A stretch of DNA of 64,000 nucleotides from Streptomyces niveus (GTDB lineage Bacteria > Actinomycetota > Actinomycetes > Streptomycetales > Streptomycetaceae), in contig NZ_MDCR01000032.1 in assembly GCF_001723055.1 (NCBI RefSeq), positions 25,236 through 89,235 on the forward strand, given 5' to 3'. Of the stretch, positions 17,790 through 26,652 are shown piece by piece. Every line of letters begins with the position of its first letter. Within the stretch, counting starts at the first letter, position 1. Position numbers and translations under genes: made by a program. The notes under the pieces were generated by a model, which saw only the letters and a program-made list of their open reading frames with translations, did no database searches and was not told the origin of the DNA.

Positions 17790-17809
17790 ATATTCCTTGA
17801 CAAGAATAT
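17790..17809. promoter_or_regulatory. Inverted repeat upstream of the ArsR-SRPBCC gene
   Basis: ATATTC (17790-17795) and GAATAT (17804-17809) flank eight bases that contain TTGACA (17797-17802), a good -35 sequence. GAATATTC at 17804-17811 is itself a palindrome. The site is a likely autoregulatory operator for the ArsR-type regulator starting at 17828. No clear -10 is visible before the ribosome site. Confidence 0.55.
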
Positions 17810-17827
17810 TCGTCATGGAGAATACTC

Positions 17828-18694
17828 GTGGTCATGGACGAACTCCTCACCGCCCTGGCCGACCCGGCCCGCTGGCGGCTCGTGAGCCTCTTGGCCGAGC
17901 GCCCCCGCCCGGTCGGTGTGCTCGCCCGGCTCGCCGAGGCGCGCCAGCCGCAGACGACCAAGCACCTGCAGACCCTTGAGCGCGCCGGTGTCGTCACCTC
18001 CCAGCGCACTGGCCAGCGCCGTGTCTACGCGCTGCGTTCCGCTCCTCTGCGAGATCTGGCGGCTGCGCTCTGCCGGCTCGCCGACATCGCGGAGCAGGCC
18101 GGTGGCCCCCAGGTGACTTACGACCGTTACGGGCACAGCCTCGACGCGGAGCGGGTGGCGGCGGAGGCAACGGGGTGGGCCGACGGCCGCTCGTTCAGCT
18201 TCCACCGGTCGCTGGCGGGGCATCCCGAGCTGATCTGGCGTCATCTGACGGAGCCCGCCCTGCTCTCCCGGTGGTGGACGCCCGACGACCTTCGCGTCTC
18301 CGAGCTGGTCTTCGAGGCGCGGCCGGGCGGGCGCATCGTCCTGGAGTATCGCGACGTCGATGACACCGACGGCTCCGACCTGGTCGCCGGCCGTGGGGAG
18401 GGCGTCGTCGAGGACGCGCTCCCGGGTGAACGCCTGGCCTATCGGCTCTCTCCGCAACTCCCCGACGGCGGCGCCGCCTTCACCTCCCACGTCGACTTCG
18501 ACCTGCGGCCTACGGCGACCGGTACGGACCTCGACGTCCGCTGCCGGATCACCGACAGCACGGTCGACTCCGCCGACTTCGTCGCGGGCATCGAGATCGG
18601 CTTCGCCCAGAGCCTCGCCCACCTCGCCACCGCCGTTCAGTCCGAAAACCCCGAAGAACCCCAAGAATCCGAAGGAATGGAAGTTCGGCCATGA
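17828..18694 (+). CDS. ArsR-type HTH fused to an SRPBCC (AHSA1-like) domain
   Basis: A 288-residue protein. A winged-helix ArsR domain spans residues 3-95 (ALADPARWRLVSLL; RQPQTTKHLQTLERAGVV), followed by an AHSA1/SRPBCC ligand-binding fold from about residue 110 to 275 (FSFHRSLAGHPELIWRHLTEPALLSRWWTP). The HTH is expected to bind the inverted repeat at 17790-17809; the SRPBCC pocket would sense a small hydrophobic ligand. GGAG sits seven bases before the GTG at 17828; an ATG two codons later is the alternative. It overlaps the next gene by four bases (ATGA), forming an operon with a reductase. Confidence 0.88.
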   Translation: MVMDELLTALADPARWRLVSLLAERPRPVGVLARLAEARQPQTTKHLQTLERAGVVTSQRTGQRRVYALRSAPLRDLAAALCRLADIAEQAGGPQVTYDRYGHSLDAERVAAEATGWADGRSFSFHRSLAGHPELIWRHLTEPALLSRWWTPDDLRVSELVFEARPGGRIVLEYRDVDDTDGSDLVAGRGEGVVEDALPGERLAYRLSPQLPDGGAAFTSHVDFDLRPTATGTDLDVRCRITDSTVDSADFVAGIEIGFAQSLAHLATAVQSENPEEPQESEGMEVRP

Positions 18695-19293
18695 CGAACT
18701 CGACACCCACCCGCAAGGTGACCGCGAACATCGGCCTCACTCTCGACGGGCGTTACAACGGCCCCGGCGCGCCCGGCGACGCGGGCGCGATCGTCCGGTA
18801 CGCGACCACGGAGGTCGCGCGAGACCACCTCACCCGCATCTGGGAGGGCGCGACGACGGCGCTGCTCGGCCGGCGCAACGCCGAGGGATTCCTGGGGTTC
18901 TGGCCGACGGTCGCCGAGGACGAGAACGCCGATCCGCGTGACCGCGGCTACGCGAAGTGGCTGGTCGACACGGAGAAGGTGGTCCTGTCGACCACCGTGA
19001 CCGAGGCGCCGTGGGAACGCACCCGCATGGTGAACGCCCCGGCCGCCGACGTCATCGCCGATCTCAAGGCCACGGGCGAGGGCGACATCCTTGTGAACAG
19101 CAGCCCGACCGTCATCAAAGCGCTCCTTGCCGCGGATCTGATCGACCGGCTGTATCTCTTGATCTGCCCCGAGATAGCCGGCGGCGGGCAGCGGCTGTTC
19201 GAAGACGGCCTGCCGGGCACGCGGTGGCGGCTCGCGGACCAGCGGACCGGCGAACTGGGCGAGATGGCGCTGGTCTACGACCGGGCCCGCTGA
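18691..19293 (+). CDS. DHFR/RibD C-terminal family reductase
   Basis: A 200-residue protein translationally coupled to the regulator through ATGA overlap. Motifs of the RibD-C fold: KVTANIGLTLDGRYNGPGAPGD, ATTALLGRRNAEGFLGFWP, DILVNSSPTVIKALLAADLIDRLYLLICPEIAGGGQRLF. It likely uses NADPH. The regulator upstream probably controls it. It is a second member of this superfamily in the window (see 14601-15227) but not a close copy. Confidence 0.88.
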   Translation: MTNSTPTRKVTANIGLTLDGRYNGPGAPGDAGAIVRYATTEVARDHLTRIWEGATTALLGRRNAEGFLGFWPTVAEDENADPRDRGYAKWLVDTEKVVLSTTVTEAPWERTRMVNAPAADVIADLKATGEGDILVNSSPTVIKALLAADLIDRLYLLICPEIAGGGQRLFEDGLPGTRWRLADQRTGELGEMALVYDRAR

Positions 19294-19302
19294 GGACCGT
19301 CA

Positions 19303-19349
19303 TTGACACGTCTGGCTAACTACATTAGCTTTTGGCTAACCAGGTTAGC
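19303..19349 (+). promoter_or_regulatory. Promoter with two overlapping inverted-repeat operators
   Basis: TTGACA at 19303-19308, a 17-base spacer, and TAGCTT at 19326-19331 form a near-consensus promoter. Two operators cover it: GCTAA-N5-TTAGC (19315-19329) overlaps the -10, and GCTAAC-CAG-GTTAGC (19335-19349) lies directly after it. This is the expected arrangement for repression by the TetR protein encoded at 20192-20755. Confidence 0.8.
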
Positions 19350-19362
19350 TTCTGGAGGCGTC

Positions 19363-20199
19363 ATGACCGAGTACCTCGCCGTCGACGGCGGCACAATCGC
19401 CTACGAGGTGGCCGGATCCGGTCCGCTGATCGTTCTCGCGCACGGCATGGGCGACAGCCGTGCCGCGTACCGCGCCGTGATCCCGCCGCTGGTGGCGGCG
19501 GGTTACCGGGTCGCCGCCGTCGACCTGCGCGGCTGCGGCGAGTCCAGCGTCGACTGGCCGGACTGGAGCCGTACCGCCATCGCCGGGGACCTGCTCGCCG
19601 TGGTCCGTCACCTCGGCGGTCCGGCCGTACTCGTCGGCCACTCGATCTCCGGCGGCGCCGCCACCATCGCGGCGGCGCGGGAGCCGTCGCTGATCACCGC
19701 GGTAGTGGAGCTCGGGCCGTTCACCCGTAAGCAGTCGATCCGCCTCGGCGACCTTCGGGTGAAGCGCTTGCGGCAGGGCATGCTGCGGCTGCTCGGCGCG
19801 GCCATGTTCGGCAGCGTGCCGCTCTGGCGCTCGTACCTCGACGTGGCCTACCCCGGTGTGAAGCCGGCCGACTGGACCGAGCGGCTCGACCGCATCGACT
19901 CCCTGCTGCGTGAGCCGGGCCGGATGAAGGCCCTGAAGGGCATGGGCACCGGCGCCCCGGCCGATGCCGGCGCCCAACTCGGCAACGTCCGCTGCCCGGT
20001 CCTGATCGTGATGGGCACGCTCGACCCCGACTGGGCCGACCCGCACGCGGAGGGCTCGGCGATCGTCGAGGCCCTGCCGGCCGGCCTCGGCAGCCTCAAG
20101 ATGATCGAGGGCGCCGGTCACTACCCGCACGACCAGTTCCCCGACGAGGTGGTCTCGCTCACGCTCGCCTTCCTCGGCTCGGACGCCGCGCGTGCCTAG
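19363..20199 (+). CDS. Alpha/beta hydrolase
   Basis: A 278-residue protein from the ATG at 19363 with GGAGG upstream. Alpha/beta-hydrolase features are an oxyanion loop HGMGDSRAAYR, VDLRGCGESS, the nucleophile elbow GHSISGG (Ser), the acid in MGTLDPDW (Asp) and the catalytic His in EGAGHYPHD. Substrate unknown. Its promoter carries the repeated GCTAAC operator, and the coupled downstream gene encodes a TetR regulator, so it is probably induced by the compound that it degrades. Confidence 0.92.
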   Translation: MTEYLAVDGGTIAYEVAGSGPLIVLAHGMGDSRAAYRAVIPPLVAAGYRVAAVDLRGCGESSVDWPDWSRTAIAGDLLAVVRHLGGPAVLVGHSISGGAATIAAAREPSLITAVVELGPFTRKQSIRLGDLRVKRLRQGMLRLLGAAMFGSVPLWRSYLDVAYPGVKPADWTERLDRIDSLLREPGRMKALKGMGTGAPADAGAQLGNVRCPVLIVMGTLDPDWADPHAEGSAIVEALPAGLGSLKMIEGAGHYPHDQFPDEVVSLTLAFLGSDAARA

Positions 20200-20755
20200 G
20201 GCCGGCCTGGACCAGTCAACGGTGGTCGCGGCGGGAGCCGCCCTCGCCGACGAGGTGGGCCTCGCCCAGCTGACGATGGGTTCGCTGGCCGAGCGGTTGG
20301 GCGTACGCACGCCGTCCCTCTACAAGCACGTCGCCGGCCAGGAGGACCTCAACCACCGCATCGCCTCCCTGGCGTTGAGCCAAGCCGCGGACGCGGTCGG
20401 CGTCGCGATCCAGGGCTACGCGGGCCGCGACGCCCTCTCGGCCGCGGCCCGCGCCTACCGCACCTTCGTCCTTGACCACCCCGGCCGCTACGCCGCGACG
20501 ATCGGCGTGCAACCCACCACCCCGGACGACCCAATGGCCACGGCGGGCCACTGCCTGCTCGCCGCGTTCATGGCGGTCCTGCGCGGCTACGACATCAAAC
20601 CCCCCGACGTGGACCACGCCCTACGCATGATCCGCAGCCTCTTCCACGGCTTCGCCACGTTGCAGTCGGCCAACGCCTTCCAGTGGAGCGCCGACATCGA
20701 CGAAAGCTTCGACTGGCTGATCACCTTCACAGACCGCGGCCTCCGCACGCTCTAA
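20192..20755 (+). CDS. TetR-family transcriptional regulator
   Basis: A 187-residue regulator starting at the GTG at 20192 inside the end of the hydrolase gene (8-base overlap). The N-terminal HTH is ALADEVGLAQLTMGSLAERLGVRTPSLYKHV; the remainder is a ligand-binding helical domain of the WHG type (RMIRSLFHGFATLQSANAFQW). The inverted repeats at 19315-19349 are its likely operator. It is the last chromosomal gene before the element. Confidence 0.92.
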   Translation: MPRAGLDQSTVVAAGAALADEVGLAQLTMGSLAERLGVRTPSLYKHVAGQEDLNHRIASLALSQAADAVGVAIQGYAGRDALSAAARAYRTFVLDHPGRYAATIGVQPTTPDDPMATAGHCLLAAFMAVLRGYDIKPPDVDHALRMIRSLFHGFATLQSANAFQWSADIDESFDWLITFTDRGLRTL

Positions 20756-20783
20756 CCCCCCAGGAACAAACACCCACGCGCCA

Positions 20784-20868
20784 CAGCCGGTACGCTGTAC
20801 CCGCTCCGTCGCTGGTCGGGCGGGGCGTGGGTGGGTTGCCCGAGCGGCCTAAGGGAACGGTCTTGAAA
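20784..20868 (+). repeat. Left attachment-site repeat
   Basis: 85 bases repeated at 43596-43680 with only two differences (20793, 20809) and a perfect 59-base core at 20810-20868. It holds the -10 region and 5' half of the tRNA-Ser gene and ends exactly at the last base of the anticodon loop. Beyond it the two copies diverge (the next three bases CCG still match after one mismatch). Confidence 0.9.
20830..20868 (+). pseudogene. tRNA-Ser 5' half stranded by the integration
   Basis: 39 bases identical to positions 1-39 of the tRNA at 43642-43728: acceptor 5' strand, D arm and anticodon stem-loop through the anticodon. The 3' half is missing here; element sequence follows. It cannot fold into a tRNA. 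Confidence 0.9.
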
Positions 20869-20941
20869 CCCGAAGCGGCCCCGAACACCCCACGGTTGTC
20901 GACTCGTTGGAGTTCGCCCAGCTCCTCATAAGCGCAGATGA

Positions 20942-20973
20942 GGCGGGGCACCGGACACATCCGGTGCCCCGCC
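20942..20973. terminator. Hairpin close to the left element end
   Basis: GGCGGGGCACCGG (20942-20954) pairs perfectly with 20961-20973 across a six-base loop. It lies 73 bases inside the left junction and would stop read-through from the tRNA promoter into the element. Confidence 0.75.
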
Positions 20974-21397
20974 TTCGTGCGTGCTGTCTCACTCTGTGCC
21001 GCTGCTGTACCTCTGTGAATCAGCCCGCACGGACCAACCACGGACCATACATCCGGATTTTGATCTTCTCCTGCGGAACCTCGGCTTAGTGAACACAGGC
21101 CGTTCGCGCTCGTACGCCACCACGGTGATGGTGTCAAGGGAGTGTCACTAATGATATCGATGGCGGACCAGCCGACTCAAGGGCGAGTGCCCTCCACGAA
21201 TTGGCCTTCGCCGGTTAACTTGCCCCGATGGTGTGAAAGCGGCGTGGGTGTTCCACGGCCTCGTCGTTCGCCCGCCGCTATCGAGGCCGTGGAAAGGCTG
21301 TGTAGTGTGAATGGCGCTCTGCCTCCGGGGGTTTTCAGCGGGAACACCACCCGCAAATCAGAACCTTCAGTGGGGCTGAAAGGGAATTCCCATTTTC
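20974..21397. other. Non-coding left end of the element
   Basis: About 420 bases with no convincing gene. It contains the long hairpin at 21251-21294 and probably integrase arm-type sites, which cannot be defined by eye. Short open frames here lack ribosome sites and Streptomyces codon bias. Confidence 0.5.
21251..21294. terminator. 13-bp hairpin downstream of the NACHT gene
   Basis: TTCCACGGCCTCG (21251-21263) and its exact inverse (21282-21294) enclose an 18-base loop, about 100 bases after the NACHT stop codon. It may be the NACHT terminator. A structured small RNA cannot be excluded. Confidence 0.6.
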
Positions 21398-24232
21398 CTA
21401 TTCGATGAGAAGCGAATCGACTTTTCTTGTAGTCCAACGCGAAATGAAATCGACTTGATCGTCGGTAAGGCTAGTGAGACGAGCTCTCAAGCGTGAGTCG
21501 CTCAAATTTCCTTCCCTTGCCTGCCAAACATCGCGGTATACCGCGCCGCGCGATCCGTGTGGCCACCTCTTCCTGTCCTTAAATATAGTATTCATGATAC
21601 GAGGTCCACCCAGCATCATGTTTATCACGCTCAGAAACAACTCGTTCCCATCGTCTGGGCACGTATCCAGTTCATCATGTACCCAATGATGCAACTGAAG
21701 TGGCCGAGCCCAAGGAGGGGTCGACTGCACCAGGTGGGCAGCCAATATTTGCCTATCTCTCCTATGCTCAATGCCTGGAGCATCCAGAAACCCATTGCCA
21801 TAGAGAATGCCGGTGAAGAGGTTATCCTCTCGCCCGCCCATGGGTGAGGCCACGTTGAATAGGACGCCTGTCCCATGCCAGCTGAGCACCTGCGCCAGCG
21901 AGAATTTGTGGTACCTGTACATTCGTGAGGCGAACCATGGATCGGTTATGCATAGGGGTTCAATTTCGGCCCAGAACTCCGTAATAGTCCTGATGCATTC
22001 ATTTGCCCAGAAGTCATGCGATCGGTGGTGAGTCCTGTAACTTATTTCCTGAGTTCCCAGAGTGATAGCGAAAGCTATGGCTGATGGATCCCCTTCTAGG
22101 TCCGAAACGGTCTTCCGGACTTGATCCAAAATCAGAGGTCGCAGCTCTTCAGCGACTCGCAGAATTCCTGTTGTCGACGCCGCCAGCGAGTGAAGTTCTC
22201 GCGATGAAGTCCCCAGAGAGAAACATCGCACATAGAAATCTATGATTTCACGCAGAACTGCCGGCCGTAGATCCATAAATTCGATTGACCGGGCACAGAA
22301 TCCCGCGAGTGCCATTTGCGCTGCAGGGTCTTCTTCTTGGCGCGCTTTTGCGATCAAAGCAAGCATCGTTTTATTAGAACCGTCGAGCAAGCGCTCGTCC
22401 AAGGTTTGGATGCTCAGCTGCGCAACCACATCCCACTCTTGCGATCGGAGTTTGTTATGCAGCACTTCGCTCAGTGTTTCTGCGTCGCTGCACTCGCGTA
22501 CGAGTTGGCGTGCCGCAAAGTACTCCAAAAAGGTTCGATGTGTGAACGCGTACAGTTCGTTCCCACTCGCATCGGTACCGACATCGGTGAGGACCCAAGC
22601 GCGTCCTCGGCAGTACTCAACAAAACTTCGAGCTGCATCCTGTGCCGCATCAAAGTCCTCGTACCTTCTTTCGAAGAGATGCTCTGTCGTAAAACGAACA
22701 AGCATCTTTTCTGTTAACCCGACAGAAGAGTCGCTGTTTCGCATCAGATTTAATGCCAACGCGAACATTGCATATTGAATCCCACGCTCAAAGGGCTTCT
22801 CTACAGTGATGCCTCTGGAGGAATCCCACCGTTCGAATAGGAATTCTGAGCACCTCCGGTAAAGTTCTGGACGGTTCCGAGGGATGAACCCAGCACCGCG
22901 ATAGAGTGCGCACATTAGGCCCAGCATCAGAGGATTACTACTCAGATCGTCGGCGTGAGTGAGCTCTCCCATGAAATCCGATGCGAGTCTCTCCTGCTCG
23001 ATTCGGGTACCCGCGCGCAGGGACCCGAACCAGTTGCGCACGTAGGACTGCCGCTGGTCACTAGAAAATCGACCAAGGGATAGGGTCTCAAACAGATCGC
23101 TATCCAGCGGCGCCAGATCATAACCGACCTTCCGGGAAGTGACCAGGATGGGAACGCCTGGGTAAATAAGAGAAAATGCCTCTACGGCATTTACCATATC
23201 CTGCCTGAGTGCCGTCTCAGTTAGTTCATCGATCCCATCGAAGACTACGGCAGCGCGTGAATTTAGCAGGAGATATTCGATACAGCCCTGGGGTGGGGAA
23301 ACTGAGTACGTCGAAGTGCACATTTTTTCAATATACTCAATTATTGACATTTTCGATCGCTGGAAATGTGTTCCATAGTCGCGAACCAAAATTTTGAAAG
23401 GTACCTTGGCGGACGAACCGACATTTCGTCCGCGAGCCAGATCGACGCAAAGCTTGGTGGCCAGTGTGGATTTTCCGCCACCAGGATCTCCGAGAATTGT
23501 CACACGGGGGTATAGGTCAAAGATATCTTTGGGTAGAAGTATCGGAGTGCTGAAAGTGAGCTCTTCTTCCTCGCCCTCCTCTTTGAGAGAGGAGGGGACG
23601 TAGATTTTATCGATTGCTACTTGGCGCCCGGCGTCAATCTGGGGAGGGCGCATTTTGCTGTCAATGAGAGATACTTGACGGCTCAGTGTTTTATGAAAGT
23701 CGTCATACGCATGCAAATCGTTGACGCGAGTTAAGATCTCTAGGTTCTTTACGCTTGCGGCTGCCTGTGCGGCGGAAATCTTTGCAGAGACTAGTGAGAA
23801 TTTCTTGTCAGCCCCGAAATTGGCCAAACATAAAGTGACGGAATTCTGGATATCATCGAATAGTGCTCGCGTTACTGCATCGAGAGATTCGTCTGGGACT
23901 GTCCTGTAAATCCGGAGAGATTCTCGCAGCGACCGATGCAGTTTAGGTAGCATCTTCGACTTGCCGGCTGAGATTGCAATGGCTAGTTGTAGAGTGAATT
24001 GTTCAAAGTCGCCGGTCGTGATGAAATTTGCAACCTTCTCGCGTGTGGCAGGAGTTAAGGTGTCGACCTTTTCCAGTGCGTCGGCCCGGTATGTTTCCGG
24101 TGTATTTTGGAGTGCTTTTCGGGCTGCTACACGACCCGCGATTCCTCCTCCCCCCCGCTTAAGCGCTCCCCCTGCAACAGTTCCAAGCGCCGCACCGATG
24201 GCCTTGCCAATGGCGAGTGAGATGGGGTCCAT
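21398..24232 (-). CDS. NACHT (STAND) NTPase with N-terminal glycine zipper, candidate defence protein
   Basis: A 944-residue protein from the ATG at 24232 with GGAG six bases upstream. Residues 1-27 form a hydrophobic glycine zipper with Gly at 9, 13, 17 and 21 (GxxxGxxxGxxxG). A helical region follows. The NACHT module has Walker A GDPGGGKST (248-256) and Walker B VVFDGIDE (Asp332, Glu336). The segment GYDLAPLDSDLFETLSLGRFSSDQRQSYV and TLEYFAARQLV-like FLEYFAARQLV are typical NACHT/winged-helix parts. The C-terminal 350 residues are helical with no recognised repeat. Related bacterial NACHT proteins act in anti-phage immunity. The gene is clearly AT-richer than its neighbours and has at least one rare TTA Leu codon (residue 494). 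It lies between int and the left end, apart from the core operon, and looks acquired. Confidence 0.88.
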   Translation of the reverse strand: MDPISLAIGKAIGAALGTVAGGALKRGGGGIAGRVAARKALQNTPETYRADALEKVDTLTPATREKVANFITTGDFEQFTLQLAIAISAGKSKMLPKLHRSLRESLRIYRTVPDESLDAVTRALFDDIQNSVTLCLANFGADKKFSLVSAKISAAQAAASVKNLEILTRVNDLHAYDDFHKTLSRQVSLIDSKMRPPQIDAGRQVAIDKIYVPSSLKEEGEEEELTFSTPILLPKDIFDLYPRVTILGDPGGGKSTLATKLCVDLARGRNVGSSAKVPFKILVRDYGTHFQRSKMSIIEYIEKMCTSTYSVSPPQGCIEYLLLNSRAAVVFDGIDELTETALRQDMVNAVEAFSLIYPGVPILVTSRKVGYDLAPLDSDLFETLSLGRFSSDQRQSYVRNWFGSLRAGTRIEQERLASDFMGELTHADDLSSNPLMLGLMCALYRGAGFIPRNRPELYRRCSEFLFERWDSSRGITVEKPFERGIQYAMFALALNLMRNSDSSVGLTEKMLVRFTTEHLFERRYEDFDAAQDAARSFVEYCRGRAWVLTDVGTDASGNELYAFTHRTFLEYFAARQLVRECSDAETLSEVLHNKLRSQEWDVVAQLSIQTLDERLLDGSNKTMLALIAKARQEEDPAAQMALAGFCARSIEFMDLRPAVLREIIDFYVRCFSLGTSSRELHSLAASTTGILRVAEELRPLILDQVRKTVSDLEGDPSAIAFAITLGTQEISYRTHHRSHDFWANECIRTITEFWAEIEPLCITDPWFASRMYRYHKFSLAQVLSWHGTGVLFNVASPMGGREDNLFTGILYGNGFLDAPGIEHRRDRQILAAHLVQSTPPWARPLQLHHWVHDELDTCPDDGNELFLSVINMMLGGPRIMNTIFKDRKRWPHGSRGAVYRDVWQAREGNLSDSRLRARLTSLTDDQVDFISRWTTRKVDSLLIE

Positions 24233-24462
24233 TTTTTACTCCTAGATTATGCCAATACGGGGCAGCCATCCTACAGTTGAGGGAGGGGAACGTGGGTCGT
24301 TTCGGGGAAGTGCCCGAAAGGCGGCTGGTGTTGTAGGTGTTTCGATGTCCCGGTCCCTCAGACCAAAGCCTTCGCTGGGTGCCATTCCGCAGGTCACACG
24401 TATGACACGCGCAGATGTTGCATGAGCGTGCTCTCGACCGGCCCACTAGCGGTCGCCTCAGG

Positions 24463-25220
24463 ACTGTCCCGGAACTGCTGGTCACGGGTGAGATGATCTT
24501 GGTGTGACTGGTGTGATCACGTCGTCGGGAGCCGTTCTGGATGGCCTCGTTCACCAGGCTGAGCTCTCGCCGGCTCGACAAGCTGGGTGACGGTACGGCG
24601 GCGCGAGGGGGCGGACGCGGTCTGCGGGGGCCTCGCGTAGCGCCTCCCGCTGGAGGACCGGGTGCTGGTCGCGGCGTACTGGCGCACGAACTTGACGATG
24701 CGTCGGCTCGCGCTGCTCGGGGACGGCGCCCTGGCCCCGACCCGGGACCACACGGTGGCGGAGCAGTCCAAGAACTACCGGAACTCGACAGACCTCCCGG
24801 TCGTCATCGACGACGACACCCGCCTGGTGGTCGTGGTCGGCAGGCCTCTGGCCGGCAACCGCAAAGACTGCAAGGTTTGGTAGGAATACAGTGCCGAAGC
24901 CACCGTCGGCACAACACTCACGATCGCCGACGGCGGCTGACCCGGTACCGGGGTCGTCATGCCTCACCGCCGACCCAAAGGCGAAGTCCTTCCGGGCTGG
25001 AAGGAAGCATGACAAGCAGGACCGCGCTCGCGTTGAGCACGTCTTCGCGCGCATGAAGACCTGGAAGCTCCTCCGAGACTGAGGCCTCGTTGGCGACGGA
25101 GTCCACCGCGCCATGATCGGCATCGCTCGGATGCACAACCTCGCCCTCGCCGGATAGACGAGCAGTCCGCACGACGGCCAACGACACGCGAGGCAGCTCG
25201 GAGATCATTTGCGGGACAGC
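24463..25220 (+). mobile_element. Degraded IS5-like insertion sequence
   Basis: Imperfect terminal inverted repeats are visible: ACTGTCCCGGAA at 24463-24474 and, inverted, GCTGTCCCGCAA at 25220-25209. The interior is a broken transposase gene. The IS entered between the NACHT gene and int, and may have brought or followed the cargo. Confidence 0.7.
24502..25157 (+). pseudogene. Transposase remnant (DDE_Tnp_4 / IS5 type)
   Basis: Starts as VTGVITSSGAVLDG, then breaks. Recognisable pieces lie in different frames: LVAAYWRTNLTMRRLALL...LAPTRDHTVAEQSKNYRNSTD and VVIDDDTRLVVVVGRPLAGNRKDCKVW (to 24883), then GRKHDKQDRARVEHVFARMKTWKLLRD, stop, GLVGDGVHRAMIGIARMHNLALAG (to 25157). About 35-45 residues between RRLALL and LAPTRDH, including the normal first Asp region, are missing. 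At least one frameshift and internal stops make it non-functional. Confidence 0.85.
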
Positions 25221-25239
25221 ACTTAGCTCAGGGCTCGGA

Positions 25240-26652
25240 TTAGGCTTCTTCGCCGGCCTCGTTCAGCACCACGTCGATCAGTTGGTTCGAGCCGTTCTGG
25301 CCTCGGAGGATCTTGGCGTAGAAGCGGTACAGCACGGCCAGGCTGTGCCCCGCTCGTCGGGCAACTTCGACTGGGTCGACGCCGGCCTTGAGCCACAGGG
25401 AAATGCCCGCGTGGCGGAGGGAGTAGGGGACTTCGGCGAGTGGGGTGTTTGCCTCGTCCGCCGCGAGTGCCGTTCTGCGCGCCTTCGCCCACACCTCGCA
25501 GTACTCCGTGGAGCGGACGCGGCCGCCGCGTACCGCGCGGAAGAGGCGGCCGTCAGGTGCCGTGCCCTGGGTGTTGAGGTGTGTTCGTAGCAGCCGGACG
25601 AGGATTGGTGGGATGGGGACGGAGCGGGTGGCTCGGCGGGCGCGCCGCTTCAAGCCGCGTTTTTCGTACGAGGCGCCGTCGTCGGTCCAGCTGGCGCCCA
25701 CTTCGGGGCGGCTCTCTTCGAGGATAAGTTCACCCCATGTGCCTGCGGAGTCGCCGGTTTCATCTGGGAGGACGCAGTCCTTGCGCTTGAGAGCGGCGAT
25801 CTCCGAGGGGCGCATGCTCGCGTAGTAGATACAGCCGAAGAACGCCTCAAGGTGTTCGCCGCGGTTGCCCTGGGCTCGTACGGCCTCGATCAAGACCTTG
25901 GCCTGCTTCGGGCCGGGGACGTACCGGAAGTCGATCTCGTCGTCCGTCTGCGGGGGTTCCCAGTCCACTTTGGACAGGGGGTGAGTAGGCAGGTGGTCCC
26001 TCTCGACCGCGTATCGCAGGCAGTTGCTCAGGACGGCGCGCTTGCGCTTGACCGTGTTGTCCGAAGCCGGTTGGCCGTTGAGCTTGAGGGACAGGGTGTC
26101 AAGGGCACGGCGGAGGTTCGCCGGGCGGGCCGCCTCTTCAACCTTCATCGAGTTCTGCTTCAGCCAGGCGAGCGCGGTCGCCACGTCCGCCGGTGGAGAT
26201 GCGACGTCCGCGAGTGACGTCAGCTCGCCCTGCTCGTTACGGACCATCCGGTAGGCCCATGCGGAGAGCGCGTACCGGAGGAGCTTCGGGGCGGGGGCGC
26301 CCTTCGTGCTGGTGACGAGAATCGGTGCGATGCCAGCGAGCGACTCCGCGATGCTCGCTCGGTGCTTGGCCGCGATCTTCGGCCACTTCATCAGGACGTA
26401 CGCGCGGGAATGGTCGTACCAAGTGGGCGAGTTCAGCGCCAGCAGCTCGGAACCGGGAAGGCCGCTCTCCGTATCGAACTGCTCGCGTTTGCGCAGCGCG
26501 GCGCGCAGCTCGGTCTGTCGGCCCTCGGCTTGCGCCTTGGTGAGGTAGCTCTTCGAGTGCTCTTTCGCACCGACCCGCCAACGGAGCATGTGGGGCTTGC
26601 GACGGTCCTTGCGGGTGCGGATGTTCCAGATCTCGACATCGTAGGTCAGCAC
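25240..26652 (-). CDS. int: Tyrosine site-specific integrase
   Basis: A 470-residue integrase from the GTG at 26652, whose start overlaps the xis stop by seven bases. An N-terminal arm-binding region and a SAM-like core-binding domain precede the catalytic domain (from about residue 235). Visible catalytic elements are Arg in YASMRPSEIAAL, the PYSLRHAGISLWL motif with Arg and His, AGHSLAVLYRFYAK with the late His and the nucleophile Tyr. It would recombine the element with tRNA-Ser(UGA). It is last in the operon, but 4.4 kb of cargo separate it from the left end, whereas AICE integrases usually lie next to an attachment site. Confidence 0.93.
   Translation of the reverse strand: MLTYDVEIWNIRTRKDRRKPHMLRWRVGAKEHSKSYLTKAQAEGRQTELRAALRKREQFDTESGLPGSELLALNSPTWYDHSRAYVLMKWPKIAAKHRASIAESLAGIAPILVTSTKGAPAPKLLRYALSAWAYRMVRNEQGELTSLADVASPPADVATALAWLKQNSMKVEEAARPANLRRALDTLSLKLNGQPASDNTVKRKRAVLSNCLRYAVERDHLPTHPLSKVDWEPPQTDDEIDFRYVPGPKQAKVLIEAVRAQGNRGEHLEAFFGCIYYASMRPSEIAALKRKDCVLPDETGDSAGTWGELILEESRPEVGASWTDDGASYEKRGLKRRARRATRSVPIPPILVRLLRTHLNTQGTAPDGRLFRAVRGGRVRSTEYCEVWAKARRTALAADEANTPLAEVPYSLRHAGISLWLKAGVDPVEVARRAGHSLAVLYRFYAKILRGQNGSNQLIDVVLNEAGEEA

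Noticed and set aside
20830..20868. A second functional tRNA-Ser
   Set aside because: Only the 5' half is present; no 3' anticodon strand, variable arm, T arm or acceptor 3' strand follows.
21474..24245. Short plus-strand open frames opposite the NACHT gene
   Set aside because: Antisense to an intact long gene, with no start signals or motifs.
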